In this document: positions 1-14,363 of the stretch, piece by piece
How the letters are laid out: the number at the start of each line of letters is the position of its first letter
How positions within the stretch are numbered: position 1 is the first letter of the stretch
NCBI RefSeq assembly: GCF_014898815.1
Contig: NW_026515547.1
Location: 682,001-746,000 of the forward strand
Length of the DNA: 64,000 nt
Direction: 5' to 3'
From: Panonychus citri
Taxonomy: Eukaryota > Arthropoda > Arachnida > Trombidiformes > Tetranychidae
Notes under the pieces: generated by a model
Database searches by the model: none
Seen by the model: only the letters and a program-made list of their open reading frames with translations
What the model was told of the DNA's origin: nothing
Made by a program: the position numbers and the translations under genes

Positions 1-763
1 TTTGCTAGAAACAGGATGATAATGATGATGCGAGGAAACGTTTTTCTTCATCTATTAACATGCTGACCCATTATCTTCATCATCATTATTGATATTTTTG
101 CTATTATATTTGATCACACTCACAAAGGTTACTCAATATGGAGCCACCCACCGCCTCTTTCCCCATTCAGCCATTATTTCAACCTCTCTCATTCACTCTT
201 CTTACCTGTAAAGGTTACCAGGAACCACTCCCCATCAATCAAAACAATTTTTTTCTTCTCAATTTCTTTTCTTATAATATATCACACAATCTATTATGTT
301 GATTATCATTTATTATGGAAATGGTTAACACACAGGTAAACATAATACGTGGTAACGTTATTTAACGGGAACGTTAAATTATCGTTAAAGACCTCACAAG
401 GTAAGAGGAAAATTTGATGTCTTTTTACAGGTAAATTGATATATGAATATCTTATTATACCTTTTTTCCTTTAAAGTTTGTATTATTATCTTTCACCAAG
501 AAAAGAAACCATAATGTACAATATATATATTCAAAAATATATAAGAAAGAATAATAAATTGATATCATTTTCCATAGTGGACAATGTGTCAAGTCCTTTT
601 AAACTGTACCACCCACAAGAAGATGATTATTGTAATATCTTAATTTTCAAGAAGATAATATTATATCATTTGATTGTTTGTATTAATAGGAAGAGGAAGA
701 AGATGAGGGTGGATGAGTAAAAAGAAGGAGGTTTAGGAGGAGCTGGTCAGTTGATTATGGAGG

Positions 764-770
764 TCTCTCT

Positions 771-825
<55 letters not shown>
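764..825. repeat. (CT)n microsatellite
   Basis: Near-perfect CT dinucleotide tract of about 60 bases, interrupted once near its start. It is the longest of a series of GA/CT tracts confined mostly to the first 18 kb. Such tracts can bind GAGA-type factors in arthropods; that role is inferred. Confidence 0.95.
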
Positions 826-828
<3 letters not shown>

Positions 829-3349
829 CCTTACTTACCACTAATTGCTTATGATTGTTGAAGATTTTGAATTCTAATTGGAAATCTTGATGTGTCTTCT
901 CCCGCAATGATCTCTATGCCACCACAGGTAAAGACATTTAAGTAATAAAATAATCATTTACATAGAGATGATTGTTATGATCAAGTGGAAATGAAATTGG
1001 GTCAAATTTTTACCTGTCATCGGTTTCAATATGAGTTTTTTTGCTCATATTTGAATGCTAAGAAATAATAATGATAAGGGTAGAGAGAGAGAGAGAGATG
1101 TTGATGATGATGACGATGATGGCATTGTTGGCTTTAATAACAAGCCACTCCCTTTGTTCCTCCAAAAGGGGTGGTTGGTGGTGGTGAGGGCGGAAGTAGA
1201 AGGAGGCGGAGGTAAAAAAGTAAGAGAAAGAGACAGAAAAAGGATATTGATGCTGAAGATGAATAAGTTGGAGGAGGAATTATAATGATTCTGATGAGAG
1301 AGAGAGAGAGAATGTATTTTATTGATTTTCTTTTTATTTTCTCTTCCATGATTCTGATTCTGATACAGAATATTTATATTATGATGATAAGGATGATAAA
1401 AAAATGGAAGATGGTGACATGTTCAATGGACGAAAATCATGCGCAGGATGTGATATATTCATTCATTGATTGGTTGAAATTTGTACATGGAAACAAATCC
1501 TGATAATCAATTTGTTTCCGGGAATTGATTTTAATCAATTATTATTTAATCACAATTAACTAACCATTCGATTGTGTGTATTCACCTCAATTTAATAATT
1601 TACCTTTCAACAATAACAATTAACACACAATCTGACCAATAAAGTTTATTAAACTATTCACAATCAGAAAACAAATTTATTAATACAATAACAATTGATT
1701 AACAATCACAATTAATGTTTAATTGTTACTCTACCTCATAGATTGATTTACTTTCATATAATATAAAACTTATATATACTCTGATTAAACCATAGTTAAT
1801 TGATTGTACCAATAACAATAACTTAAACAGTAAATTGTAATGCAAATCATATCAATCAGATTGATAATTTACCCAAACAATTAAAAGAAAAAAACAATTT
1901 TCTCAATCTACTTGTTAATCAATCGCTTCTCATGGTTTTCCTAAATCAAATCAACAAAGTATAATAATCAAACTTTAATTTTGATCAAATGAAACATCTA
2001 ATTGTTTCCAAGTTTATTGTGATTAGAGTTAATCATATAAACCATAAAAGGGATTGGATTATATAGTCAACACTCAAGGAAAATCATGATAATTGAGTGT
2101 ATATAATATTACCTGAGAAACCGGAAAATTGCCACTATCATCATTATCTTCACCTTTTTTTCATCATCATCATCATCTTTACTCTTTCTTTTTTCATCTA
2201 TCTTCTCTTTCTTTCTGCTCATCTTTATTCTGCTCACGCTAATCCATGATGATGATGACAGTTTCTCTCTCACTATAGAGTCTATTCTTGTGATATTCAA
2301 CTTTAAATAGGTTTTTGTATGGTGACATTTAAGTCGAGAATTGAGAATGATGATTTACCTTTGAAATAAAAGGTTCCAATGATATAATATCATTTATCCC
2401 TTTTGTTTCATCCTCAGTTCAACGTTTCAAGATTCATTATCTTTGTTAATTGTTTGCTTACTCTTTTTAATTACATCTCTCTTGTCATATATATATACTA
2501 AATAATTAAAGTTTCCATCTCTCATTCACTGTATTAGTTTAATTACGTTAATTAATAATTTGAATAATTGTCTCTACTATTATGATATATATGAGTAGTT
2601 GGTTAAGCTATTAACTTGATCATAATTAACATTAACTTTTCATTTTGTCTCTTCTTTACAATAACAATTAATACAATCAAAGTTTCTTGTTGATCAAAGT
2701 TTTTGCTTTTCGTTAATTGTTGTTGTTTCTGTTTGGATATTATTATATTCCTATAGAAATATATATTTATTGATTAACGTGATAATCATGGTGTTGATTG
2801 ATTTTAATTAAGGTAATTTAGGTGGTCCCGTAAAATCATGTCAACGGAAATTGTCCTCGATTAACTGACAACCGTTAAGGTTAATTATCAACAGCAAGAC
2901 CAATGCCATTGGACCAATTGGATATCTTAATAAATTTGACCAATAATCAATGATGATAATTGAATATCGATATCAATGGTAAAGAGTAAATTGTTAACAA
3001 TATTTCACAATAAAAGAAATTAAGATTATATTATCCTGATAATTTCAACACGTTTGTCACAATAATAATTTAATCCAATCGGATAATAAAAAAAGATTAG
3101 AGATCAAAAAGATAATCCAACTTTCATGATACAATTTGATTGTTTATCATAAATAATTTATCAAAATCTAAGGTCCGAACATGAAAATTTACTGATAATC
3201 TAATAGGAAACTGACCAACAACAATGATAACAAAAAAAGTTAACATTGAATTGTATTTAATGCTTAACCATTAATGATGATAACATAACATTGATTGTTG
3301 TTGATGCAATTGAGATGATGATGAAAATCAAGGTAAAAGCTGTGAAAAA

Positions 3350-3354
<5 letters not shown>

Positions 3355-3397
<43 letters not shown>
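3355..3397. repeat. (GA)n microsatellite
   Basis: Perfect AG dinucleotide tract of about 43 bases, 760 bases upstream of the KLF start codon. Confidence 0.95.
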
Positions 3398-3400
<3 letters not shown>

Positions 3401-4158
3401 ACCAATATATTAATGATATTAGATTGTTGATGATATTGTTTGACCAGTGTCCATGTTGATAACGATAATAATCACGCAAGTGAAAATATATTGCTCCATG
3501 AAGATAATAATACTTATATCATCTGCCTTTTATCTTTGCTTATCATCATCATCATCATCATCATAGTCATAGTTATCATCTTCTCTATCTTCCTACTACA
3601 ATATAACAAAATCTAATTGTTGATAAAGTTCATAAGGTAAAAGGTAAAAGGCATAAATGATTGAAAAGCAAGAAATGATTATTATCCTGATTTTTTTTCT
3701 GATGGAAAAAAAAAGTTGCTCAAAAGAGGAGAGGGAGAGAGCGAAAAAAAATGAACCAGGTAAGAGCTCACTCAACCTCATCATCTTTTATCATCCTCGT
3801 CTTCCGAGTGACTCTCTCCTTTAGATGGCGTACAAGTCGCAGCTCCCACTCATCATTTTCATCCGAAAGTATTTTATTTTTCTTCATCATCATCACCATC
3901 AACAACAAACAATCAACATCAATCGTCATCAACGTTGTTACGTTTGTTTGATAAAAGTTTTTTTTTTGTTTCTTGCTTGTTGCCATCATTTTTAATTAAT
4001 TAACCATCACCATCATTATAAATATTATATTTTATATATAATATATACTATATTTATAGTATATCTTCAACGTGCAACAATCAACGTCAACAATTAACAA
4101 TTTAACAGCAATTGTTTTCCCATTGGTTTTCAAATTATCATCATAATTAATTGTTTCA

Positions 4159-5310
4159 ATGACGCTCAGTCAAGGTATGGATTCAGTTCATAGTGTCCCT
4201 GATGATGAGGTAAGTTAGTTAACTTAATTATCTTCTAATTGTCATTTTATAATAATCAGTACATTGGAATAGTTTAATTAACATTTTTATGACAATTTAA
4301 AGAAAAACAATCAAACAATTAGTCTTTTAAAATGAGTTGATTCAATTCAATTGACCTGGAAAAGAAAAATGAAAATCAATAAATTGTTTACCTTAACAAT
4401 TTGTTTGATTATCACCTAATCATAAATGATGATGATGATGATGAAAACTTGACACTCAAAACTGATTTGATTGTTAGTCAACTAATTGTTACTCATTATT
4501 ATCACCTTATCCTACCTACACCAGAAAATGAAATTAAATTGATTGTGAAGTTAAACAATTTAGTGTATATAAATTGAATTGCAACAATGAAGATTTGTAC
4601 TTAATTGAATTTAACTTTATGGTTACGATTAATCAAAGTGAAAGTAGATTAAATCAACAACAACAACAATTTAATATCTCTCATGAAAATATAATCAATT
4701 GAAATCAATTCTAATCAACCAATTGAATTTAAGATTATATGTAAATTTCTCACCATTTAATTTAATCAATGATCAATATTTTTAATACAATTGTCGATGA
4801 TCATTCATATAATAATAATTAATAGTATTTAATAGTAAATCAGATTAGCAACAATTAGATTTTATTAATGTTTTTGATTGTCTGATGATGATGAGAAAAT
4901 TTAAAAGGATAATTATTACTATGATAGAAATGAACTTTCAGAACTGAATTAATCTGATTGTGAGTCAATTTTATTGTTATAAATAAATGATAAAGTAATC
5001 ATATGAAAACGATATTCAATTGAAACGTTGAATTGTATTAATATCAAATAAATGTTTTCAGAAATGATAATAAAAATATAATTATTATCACAATAGATAG
5101 CTTGTTATTATTATTGATATTGAGAGATGATATTAGTTGATTGTTGAGCAGGAAATACAGAGAGAGAAACAAAAATCAATTCCTACCTGGTGGAAATGAG
5201 AGATGGTCAAGATTAGGATAATAAGGAAGATGGAAGATGATGAAGAGAGAAAAAAATTCATAAGATGAAGGATGATATTCCAATGATGATGATGGGTAGA
5301 TAATTAGTTT

Positions 5311-5344
<34 letters not shown>

Positions 5345-8300
5345 ATTAATCACATCGGCTTACCGATCTTCATCAATTTTTTGTTGATTATCATCCTCAT
5401 CCTAGCACACAAACTCCCTGCAGAGGTTAAAACAACTAACATATTAGACTCAGGTAACAAAATAGATTAGTACTTGACCAGAATACATACTTGTTGTTGT
5501 TGTTTACACCACTCATTGTGTTATAATAATGTTACATGAATATAAGGATAAGGAGGAGGAAAAGTAGGAGGAGGAGGAGGTGATGGTGGAGAAAAAAAGA
5601 AAGAGAGAGAAAGAGGAAAATGATGATGATAATCATCATTTGATGCGCAGCTTAGTCAATATTTAATACGATATGATGATGATAATGTTTACCCAATAAT
5701 TTGATTGGTTGTTTATGTATATAAATGCGCAACTTAATCTGTCTTAACAAATTGTCTCTTATTTATCCTCATCATCATTCAGCATCATATTAGCTGTGAT
5801 GATGATGATGATGATGATTTTTTCTTCTTCTTCTCATCATCGATTTGAAGATTCCCTGGAGTGAGAATTACAAATCAGAAAAACAAAATATACAAAAGTG
5901 TAAATACTCACAATCTTATTATGAATACAATGGAATCGGATAAATTAGTGAGCTAGAGAGAGAGAGAGAGAGAGTAAACAAGGTTTCATTTTTTATCATC
6001 TTCTTCTTTCTCTTAATCATCCTTATCATCATCTTTCATCCTTATATTAATCCTTTTGTTTCTTTTCATCCTGTTTGGTGTTTATTCACAGATTTGGCAA
6101 GATTTAGCGTTTGTTTTGTGTGATCCGAGTATGGTCATCAATGAAACATTATCTACCTCATCATCATCTTCTTCTTCATCTTCATCATCATCTTCCAGGC
6201 CACTATTGGTCAGAAATAATCACAATTCATTAACAAATTCATATCTTACTCGATTATCAATTGTACCTTCATCATTAGCCTCAACTACAACCAACACAAG
6301 CCCATCAACATCACCCGGAAACAATATGATGATCAATGAACATCCAATGATGATAAAACGTGAAAAACTTGATGATTCAGTTGAAATTAATTATATCAAT
6401 CTGAGTAAAATTAATCAGCCAAATAACAATGATTCAAATAGTAATGATAATAATGAAGATATTGTTAATAGTGACCAAGATTTAGTTAAATGTTTATTAA
6501 CGATTAATCAATCAATCATCAGCAATGGTAACAAAAGTAACGGTAAACATTTAGATGATAATAATGAAATTAATAATAAAAGAAATGGTAATAATAATAA
6601 TAATAATAATAGTAACAGCGATGGGAACAATTTAAATTGTACTAGTTTAACTAATGGCAATGAAAATACAGTAACAACAATTAATGGTGATAATGGTAAA
6701 CAAAACATTGATTCAAATAATGATAATGATAAAGATAACAACAAAAATAATTCATTGATTAGTAATGAAAATGATGAGATTAATGATAAAGATGAAAATG
6801 TAATCACAAGTAATCATAATAATAGTAATCATTCAAGTCCATTGAATGGTGTTAATTGTGATGATGAGACATCAGATGATCTCAATGGATTAACAACATC
6901 ATGGAATCATCATCAACCCAATCAACAACAACATCACCACCATGAGATGGTTTCAAGTGCCAAGGATCCAATGATCTGGTCTAACTCATCATCAACAACA
7001 ACAACAACATCATCAAGCCAAACTCAATTAGCCCAATCACCAACCCAACAACAACAACAACAACAACATACAAGTACCATGATCAACATCAATGTCAATG
7101 GTAATGCTTTTCAACCCGTTGAAACTTTAAGCTATTTCTGTGATTCCCCTTTGAATGATCATCATCACCAATCTACTCTTAATCCTCATCACAATTATCC
7201 CTTAAATGGCTCAAACAGTAATCACGGTTTTACCTCTTCAACCTCCCCTACCATTGGACCAACAACAACATCATCATCTACAACGACAACACCAACAAGC
7301 AACACTAACACTGGTGCTAACGGCTACTCATGTAAATACTTTTCACCTTCACCAACATCATCATCATCTCCCGCCTCACCAACCAATCAATTGGTCTCTT
7401 CTTCATCTTTATCACCATCAAATATAAAACCAACAGTCAACTCGATACTTCCAAATGGCTCACTGTCTTCAGTATCTTCTTCAACCTCATCCCTATCGTT
7501 ATCTTCATCTTCGTCCTCATCATCCTCGTCATCACCTTTTGATAACAGTTCAAGTTTAGTTTCATCCCTTTGCGGTACCTTAATACCCTTAATGGGATCG
7601 CAAATGTCACCACCAGCATCACCACCCAACGAGAACAAACCTTATATCAACCACCAATACCCTCCACATCATATTCACCATCATTCAAATCATCATAATC
7701 ACCACCACCATCATCAACAACAACAACCACATAACCAACATCACCAACAAAACCAGCAATATCTGAATTCCAGCAATGATGAACAATCAATTAAACTAGA
7801 ACACAATCATATATCTCATCATCAACATCTTCTTCATCATCAGAATACAAATTTCAACACCAATAATAATCATTTGCCATTAAATCATCATAATAATCAA
7901 CAACAACAATCTCATCTTAATCATCACCATCAACAGCAACAAAATAGATTACAGCAAATGACAAATCTCAATTATTCTGGAGACATTTATTTAAATGGTA
8001 ATCCCCAATCAATTGATCATAATCCAAGTGCCCCTTACACCCTGAATACCCCTGAATACACTTCCTATATCTCACCAATACCTGTAACTCCTACTTACGG
8101 ATCACGTGGTATAACCACACCTCCATCACCATCATCAAGTAATGATCAAGAAATGTTACTTAGTTCAGGTCATCTGAATCATTTGAATCAATCTCATCAT
8201 CATTTTCAACAACAAGCTCATCCCTCACAACACCATCAACAAGAGACTGATCATCATTCACACCATCAAAATGTACGTTACAATAACGTACGTTACAATC

Positions 8301-9097
8301 AAAATGATGGTTATTATGAATCGACAACAATTATGGTTAACCGATCAACAGTTAATGGTTTACCGATAACAAATGAACACAATCAACAACAACAACAAGA
8401 TCATCTTCCTCATCAGCAACAATCAACACACCAATCACATCAACAGCAGCAACAACAACAAGCAAATCCTCATTTACATCACCACCACCAACAACAGCAA
8501 CAACAACAACAACAACAACATGCTCATCATCATCACCATCATCACCACCACCAAATAGCCCCATTAACGGTGTCGATAACTGCAACAGTTAACCCACTGA
8601 TACCATCATCATTAGGTAGTTCAAATCTTATACCACCTTCAACTACACCCTCGCAACCACCTCAATCAGTTCATATGCAACAACAGCATCAACCACCTCC
8701 AACAGCACCGAATGTAGCAACAACAACAACGACAACATCTTCGACAGGACAAAAAATTGGATCAACAACGTCAATAGGAATTGTGGTTAAAAGTCGCCGT
8801 GGACGACGAAGCTCAGGTCGTAAAAAGGTTACAGTTCATTATTGCTCATATACAGGGTGTGGTAAAAGTTATTCCAAATCTTCCCATTTAAAAGCTCACC
8901 TTCGAACCCACACCGGTGAGAAACCGTATCACTGTAACTGGAAAGGGTGCGGGTGGAAATTTGCCCGATCCGATGAGCTTACCCGACATTTTCGTAAACA
9001 CACCGGTGACAAACCTTTTCAATGTCGACTTTGTGAACGAGCATTTTCCCGTTCAGACCATTTATCCCTTCACATGAAGAGACACACAAATCTTTGA
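4159..9097 (+). CDS. Kruppel-like zinc-finger transcription factor (KLF5/dar1-like)
   Basis: Two exons, 4159-4209 and 6092-9097, phase 0, giving about 1018 aa. Exon 1 codes 17 residues (MTLSQGMDSVHSVPDDE) and ends at a consensus GTAAGT donor; exon 2 follows a TTCACAG acceptor. The last 86 residues hold three C2H2 fingers (about 933-1015) joined by TGEKP and TGDKP, with contact helices KSSHLKAHL, RSDELTRH and RSDHLSLH as in the KLF/Sp class, so it should bind GC/CACCC boxes in the nucleus. A basic stretch (KSRRGRRSSGRKK) just before the fingers is a likely nuclear signal. The rest is very long low-complexity Ser, Asn, Gln and His sequence with short SP/TP clusters such as MSPPASPP. The 1.9-kb intron has CT and GA tracts at 5313-5341 and 5955-5974. 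KLF membership is sure; KLF5/dar1 versus KLF6/7 is less so. Confidence 0.85.
5313..5341. repeat. (CT)n microsatellite in KLF intron 1
   Basis: Perfect CT tract of about 29 bases inside the single KLF intron. Confidence 0.9.
5955..5974. repeat. (GA)n microsatellite in KLF intron 1
   Basis: Perfect AG tract of 20 bases, about 120 bases upstream of the KLF exon 2 acceptor. Confidence 0.9.
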
Positions 9098-11413
9098 ACA
9101 AAACGAGTGAAAAAAAACACCAAAAAAAACAACTCACACCATCAACAATTAGCTAATTAGTTAGACAATACTTGCATTTAAAGAGGAAGCAGTATAATAG
9201 AAATTAAATTAACTCAAAAATCTCTTAATTTAGATGGTAGAAAATTGAAAATCCGATTCATTAATTGATCAATGCAATTTTACAATCTCTCCGATGAATA
9301 ATATTCAATTCATTCATTAATATTATTAGAAGAAAATTGTTTATATTAATTATTCTAAACTACATATTACCACACCCTGAATTTGTCTCTCTCTCTCTCT
9401 CTCTCACCTTTGCCATCATCTATCATCTTCATTTATCTCCCATTTCCTCTTCCGTCACCCAGAAAAAATCACCAACTTCTTACCTCTCGATTCCTTCCAA
9501 TTGAACATTCGTCTTCCTTATATAATCAATCAATTGTATCATAAAAACAAATAATTTTAGTGTAACAAAGTCAAACAAACAATTTAAATTAATATAACAA
9601 TCATGATATTATATTAATTATGATAATCATAATGCTAATAATAATAAAAAAACAACCAACAATCAACACTTGAATATACAACTTAATGTATTTACTATTT
9701 ATCGATTGAACAATTATTAGAAGAAAAAAAAAACTTATTGATCAGTAAAAATTGATTTGATTACATTATGATTACCAATTAACATTAGATTGTTAATATT
9801 TGATGTTATTATTATTACATGATGATGATTGCGTTTTTTTTACATTTTAAATGAGTGACAAGTGTATTACATGTCAATTTGAGTGGATTTTATCATTGGT
9901 ACGAAAAGTGACCTTAAAACTCCCACAAGGATGAGGATAAAATGATGATGAAGATAAATAAACATATTAGATTGATTGGGAATTGATAATAACATCATGT
10001 TGGTGCAATTGAAAAGCATAATATTCAGATTAGTTGAATGTAACATGTTATATACTGAAGATGATGATGATGATGATGATAATGATGATATTGGTACTCT
10101 GCTTGACTCCAGACTCAGAAGCTGAAATTCAATTTTATCTGTCTGTTTCTCTGTCTTTTATCCATCTTCCTCATCATCATCATCATCATCATTTTCCCAG
10201 TGTACTGAGAGAAATGATATTCATTGAAATGTATCAGACCCAAAAGTGTATTGATGTAATCATCAACTTCATTATCATCATCTTGAGACAATGAAGTGGA
10301 AGCAACAAACTTTATTAATGATTATACATAATATTGATGATGAGGATGATGATGATGATGATACTGATGAAGATGATCAATGTTAAACTGACCTTTTTTA
10401 CTCTCTCAGCAGGTTGACCAGTAAGAAAGCAAAACATGAAATGTATTAGTTTTTTTTAGTAACTTAGACATTAGCAATTGTATTTTCACTTGCAATCAAC
10501 AAATTGCAATAAACCACATATGCAACTATATTTACTTTCCCTGTTGTGTGTAATGTTGATGATGATTATCATTTGCAACCTTGAAATTATGATGATGATG
10601 ATGATGAACATGATTCAATGGATGTCGATGGAAACAGTAAAAAAAAACAAAGTATCTACAAACAACAATAATAAGCAACAAAAAGCATCATGAAAGAAAC
10701 AAACAAAAGCTCAAAGTGTTGTATTGCAATGAGAAAACAATCATTTGTCTTGATTATCTTTACCCGTCATAATCAACTAATCACTTTATCCTGTGATGGT
10801 TTGGTAAATCGTTTGACACTAGCTAACTAAACGAAATATTAAAAAACGGGAAGCAAAGATAATCAAACGGGTATTATATATTATGGATGATGATGGAAAG
10901 ATGATGAATGCAATGTTAAAACAATGTAAATCTCACATGGAGTGAGAGAGTAAAGATGAAGTGGAAGATGATAGATACCTGGGAAACCACAGTTTAGGAT
11001 GAAAGATACAAATTATCATCTTGATCATTATTATTATTACATTAATATTGCAATATCATTTGCCTGAGGGGGTTTTCCTTAGTGTCTCTTGAAAAATTTA
11101 TTCCATTTCCTCTGTTTCTTCATTGAAAATTTATCCTCATGTTAATACATAAAGATTATCTGCTCACAGCTCTTCATTGATTCATCTTGTATTTCAAAAT
11201 TGTTATCATCTTGAAGATAATCATTATCATCCGCCTCCATTATTATTATTACCTGGATGTAACTTGATGTTACCATTCAATTGAACACTAATCTCATTTG
11301 ATTTTTGTCTTCATCTTTATCATCATCATCTTGTTGTATACACTTTTCTTCATCTTCATCTTCATCGTCACATCGAGAGATGATCTTGAGACTGTCCATC
11401 ATGACACTAATCT

Positions 11414-11418
<5 letters not shown>

Positions 11419-11444
<26 letters not shown>
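11419..11444. repeat. (CT)n microsatellite
   Basis: CT tract of about 26 bases in the KLF-COASY intergenic region. Confidence 0.9.
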
Positions 11445-14349
11445 GATCATAAATTCGGGTATGATGATAATCTAAGCTCACCTTTTTTTCATTATCTCTA
11501 ACCCACTCATTCAAAATAACCAGTAATGTTAAACTTGATACTGTTGATGAAGATGAAAATTATGAGCAAGAGAAAAAAATTAATTCAATTTTATCATGAT
11601 GATGATTGAAGCAGATAAATGAGTCTCATACATTTTCAATGCAAACGCCTCTTCATGATATTATTTTTATTATCATCTGAAATTTTGTTATTAAATTATC
11701 AACATAATCAAAGGTACAACTTGATTACTGATGATGCTGTTGACCTGGTTGATAATATATAATTTATATATTATATATATATTACATTTGAATGTAGCAG
11801 TTTATTGATTATTAATTGATATTATTATTTATGTTTATCAAGATTAATTAAAAATTGATCTGATCAATTGTAAGAATAATAAATTTCTTGTATATTATCT
11901 TGATTAAGTGATAATGATTGTGAATGATTAACAATGAGGACACAATGATAATTATTATATTCGGTTCAGTAATTTAGATGAATTAATGTTTGAAAACAAT
12001 TGAAAAATTGAATTGGACGTTGATTGTTGGCATATTTCATCATTGTTATTGTTTAATTAGCTTTTATTTTTGTTTTGTCATTGATGAGGAAACTCAGGTA
12101 AATGATGATGATGACCAGTATTCATCATCTTTATCATCCTACTTGGACGTGGTCAAGCAGACAATTATGTTGGTTCAAAGTAATATCAAGGGAAAGGTCA
12201 ATGTAATGTTTAATTAAAAGTCAGATAATTAGGTTAATCAAACTTATTCGCAACCGTTAACTAATAAGATTATCATTGATTTTGTATTATCAACTTTTTT
12301 TTATCAATGCGATTTGATTTCAACTCTATCATTATTATTGCCTCAGAGGATTTGGATTAGCGATATGATGAGAGTGATGGAAAATGATAAAAGTTGTCAA
12401 CAAATTGTGAAAAAGTGACCATTGAGGAAACGAAAGTTTCTTAACCTGTTAATCCGATTGAATGAAAGAGAGATGATAATCTGTTACCATTGGATTATCA
12501 TTATTTACCTTTTTTTACAATTATGTTTATCACCATCGTCATCGTAATCATTAAGCTAATCCATACTTACAGATAAATTGGTCTGATACCTTGATTGTTG
12601 CTGATGCAATGATTATGATGATGGTTAACGCTTAACTTGATGAAAGTAATTCAAGCAAACATGAGATAAATAGAAGATAAAATTAGAAAAAGAATTTTCT
12701 TTTTTTTCTAACGTGCTAATAACACAATGGAAAACAACACATTGAGAATTCATTGTGTTCAGTCTAGTGGTCAACATTGATTGAACGAAAATCAAATAAC
12801 AAGTAATAACAATATCGTTAGAACGTTAATCCTTTCACCTTTACCATATTCTCAGGTGAGATAATCATCAAGTTAGAAATGTAGCCATTAAAAGGCAACG
12901 GCTCGAACCACTTAAGGCAGAAATTGGTGTTATTGCCGTTTCTGTATATTGGTCGAAATGTTCAAACATCTTATAACTGTTTCTTTATATTCTGTCATGT
13001 AATTGTTACCTTTACTAAGGATATTTTATATTTCTAGTACTTTTTTATTTGGTACCATTGAGTGCGATTACCTTTGTTTATTTGAACAACTTATTAGGGT
13101 AAATTGGAACCATAAACGGTAAAGATTTTCATTTTGGACACTTTAAAGTGCTAATTTCCGACGAATCGGCAACTCGGTAAGTTGATTGTTTCTCCGTTTT
13201 TAGCTCTTAAAATTTTGTACACAGGTAAAAGGTTGATGAGTAAGTGTAATAGAAAATTTTTCTTATTATATTTGTATTATTATTATTGTGATATAATAAA
13301 GATGATTTGAGTTTTACTTCGTTGAGAAGATGATGATTATCATAATCATGAATCTTATAGGATTGAAATGATCACTAATAAATGACGATTATGAGTATTT
13401 GTATTCAGATTTTTTTCTCAGATTAACTGGATGAATATGAGAAATTATTATTCTTCCATGTCTTATCTACATCTACATCTTCATCTGAATTATCATTATT
13501 ATATTTTTTTCCTCTTTGGATATTCTTCATCTTTTTTTTGTATTCTTTTCCATGATAAATTCAATGGGATAGTTATCATCATTCAACTTGATTTCATTTT
13601 CTCTTCGAAATCATCATCAATATATGTTAAACCGACCTCTAACTCTAACTCTCTCTCTCTCTCTACACACACAGCTCCACCTCTTTCTACCACCCTCTCA
13701 TCCTCTTCTTCCTTCCTTTGCCTCTTCCTCTCTTCATGGTGGTGAAGATGACGGCGGAGGAGGAGGAGGTGGTGGTGGAAGTGGAGGTGGTTTTCCATCT
13801 ACGCATCTCCTTTTTTCTTCATTGATCATCTTTTGTTTTGGAGGCCAATGAAAGGCTGGGCCAATGAGGAAAATAAACCACCTCCCACTTGTCTCTCTCT
13901 CTCTCTCTTTTACTTCCTCCTTCAAATTGTGATGACGAGAACCAAAGAGACAGAATCAAAAGCTAAGAGTTGTTAATGAAATAAAAATGAGCAGAGAAAA
14001 GAATAATTATAATGATGATGAAGAGAAAAGAATAGAGGGAAATGAAGATGAGGTGGAAGTGGAGGTGGGTGAGATTATGAGAGATGATAAAATGTAAAAT
14101 TCACTCTTGATGATAATTGAACGTTGATGATTTGTCTTCTTACTCTCAACTAATCATTATTTTCATCTGATAATTTACTTTGGAAAATCATGAACATTAT
14201 TAAACTGAAAGGTAATATTTTCCATTCTCTATAGGTAATCATAAATTTCAAGAGTTAATTCCAATAATAATAATAATAATAGTCTAATTTTCGTATCAGA
14301 TGAAAAATAAAATCGACAGAAAAAAAGTTCTAATAAAAGTATAACTTAA

Positions 14350-14363
14350 CTGCCATCTAGTGG
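14350..14363 (-). promoter_or_regulatory. CTCF-like core site
   Basis: The minus strand reads CCACTAGATGGCAG, which fits the degenerate CTCF core CCASYAGRKGGCRS at all 14 positions. It lies about 5 kb from the KLF 3' end and 4 kb from the COASY 3' end. Binding by a mite CTCF is inferred. Confidence 0.4.

Larger units (their letters stand above)
1..4158. other. Non-coding region upstream of the KLF gene
   Basis: No coding exon can be supported here. The stretch is AT-rich and holds long CT and GA microsatellites (764-825, 3355-3397), GAT/ATC runs and several CAGGTAA heptamers on both strands. The open frames are short and low-complexity. The last 150 bases before 4159 are probably promoter and 5' UTR of the KLF gene, including an AT-only palindrome at 4043-4064. 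Long-range enhancers are likely but not proven. Confidence 0.6.

Noticed and set aside
3810..3830. Partial CTCF-like site (TTTAGATGGCGT)
   Set aside because: Only about 11 of 14 core positions fit.
4043..4064. AT-only inverted repeat upstream of KLF
   Set aside because: Such palindromes are common by chance in very AT-rich DNA; not enough to call a regulatory element.
6508..6807. Leu/Ser-rich minus-strand frame inside KLF exon 2
   Set aside because: Antisense shadow of the Asn/Asp repeat; pure low complexity.
12890..12980. tRNA-like B box (GGTTCGAGCC on the minus strand)
   Set aside because: No matching A box at the right distance and no acceptor or anticodon stem pairing could be drawn.
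13431..13925. Several overlapping short frames on both strands
   Set aside because: They follow CT, GGT and GAT simple repeats and show no family resemblance.
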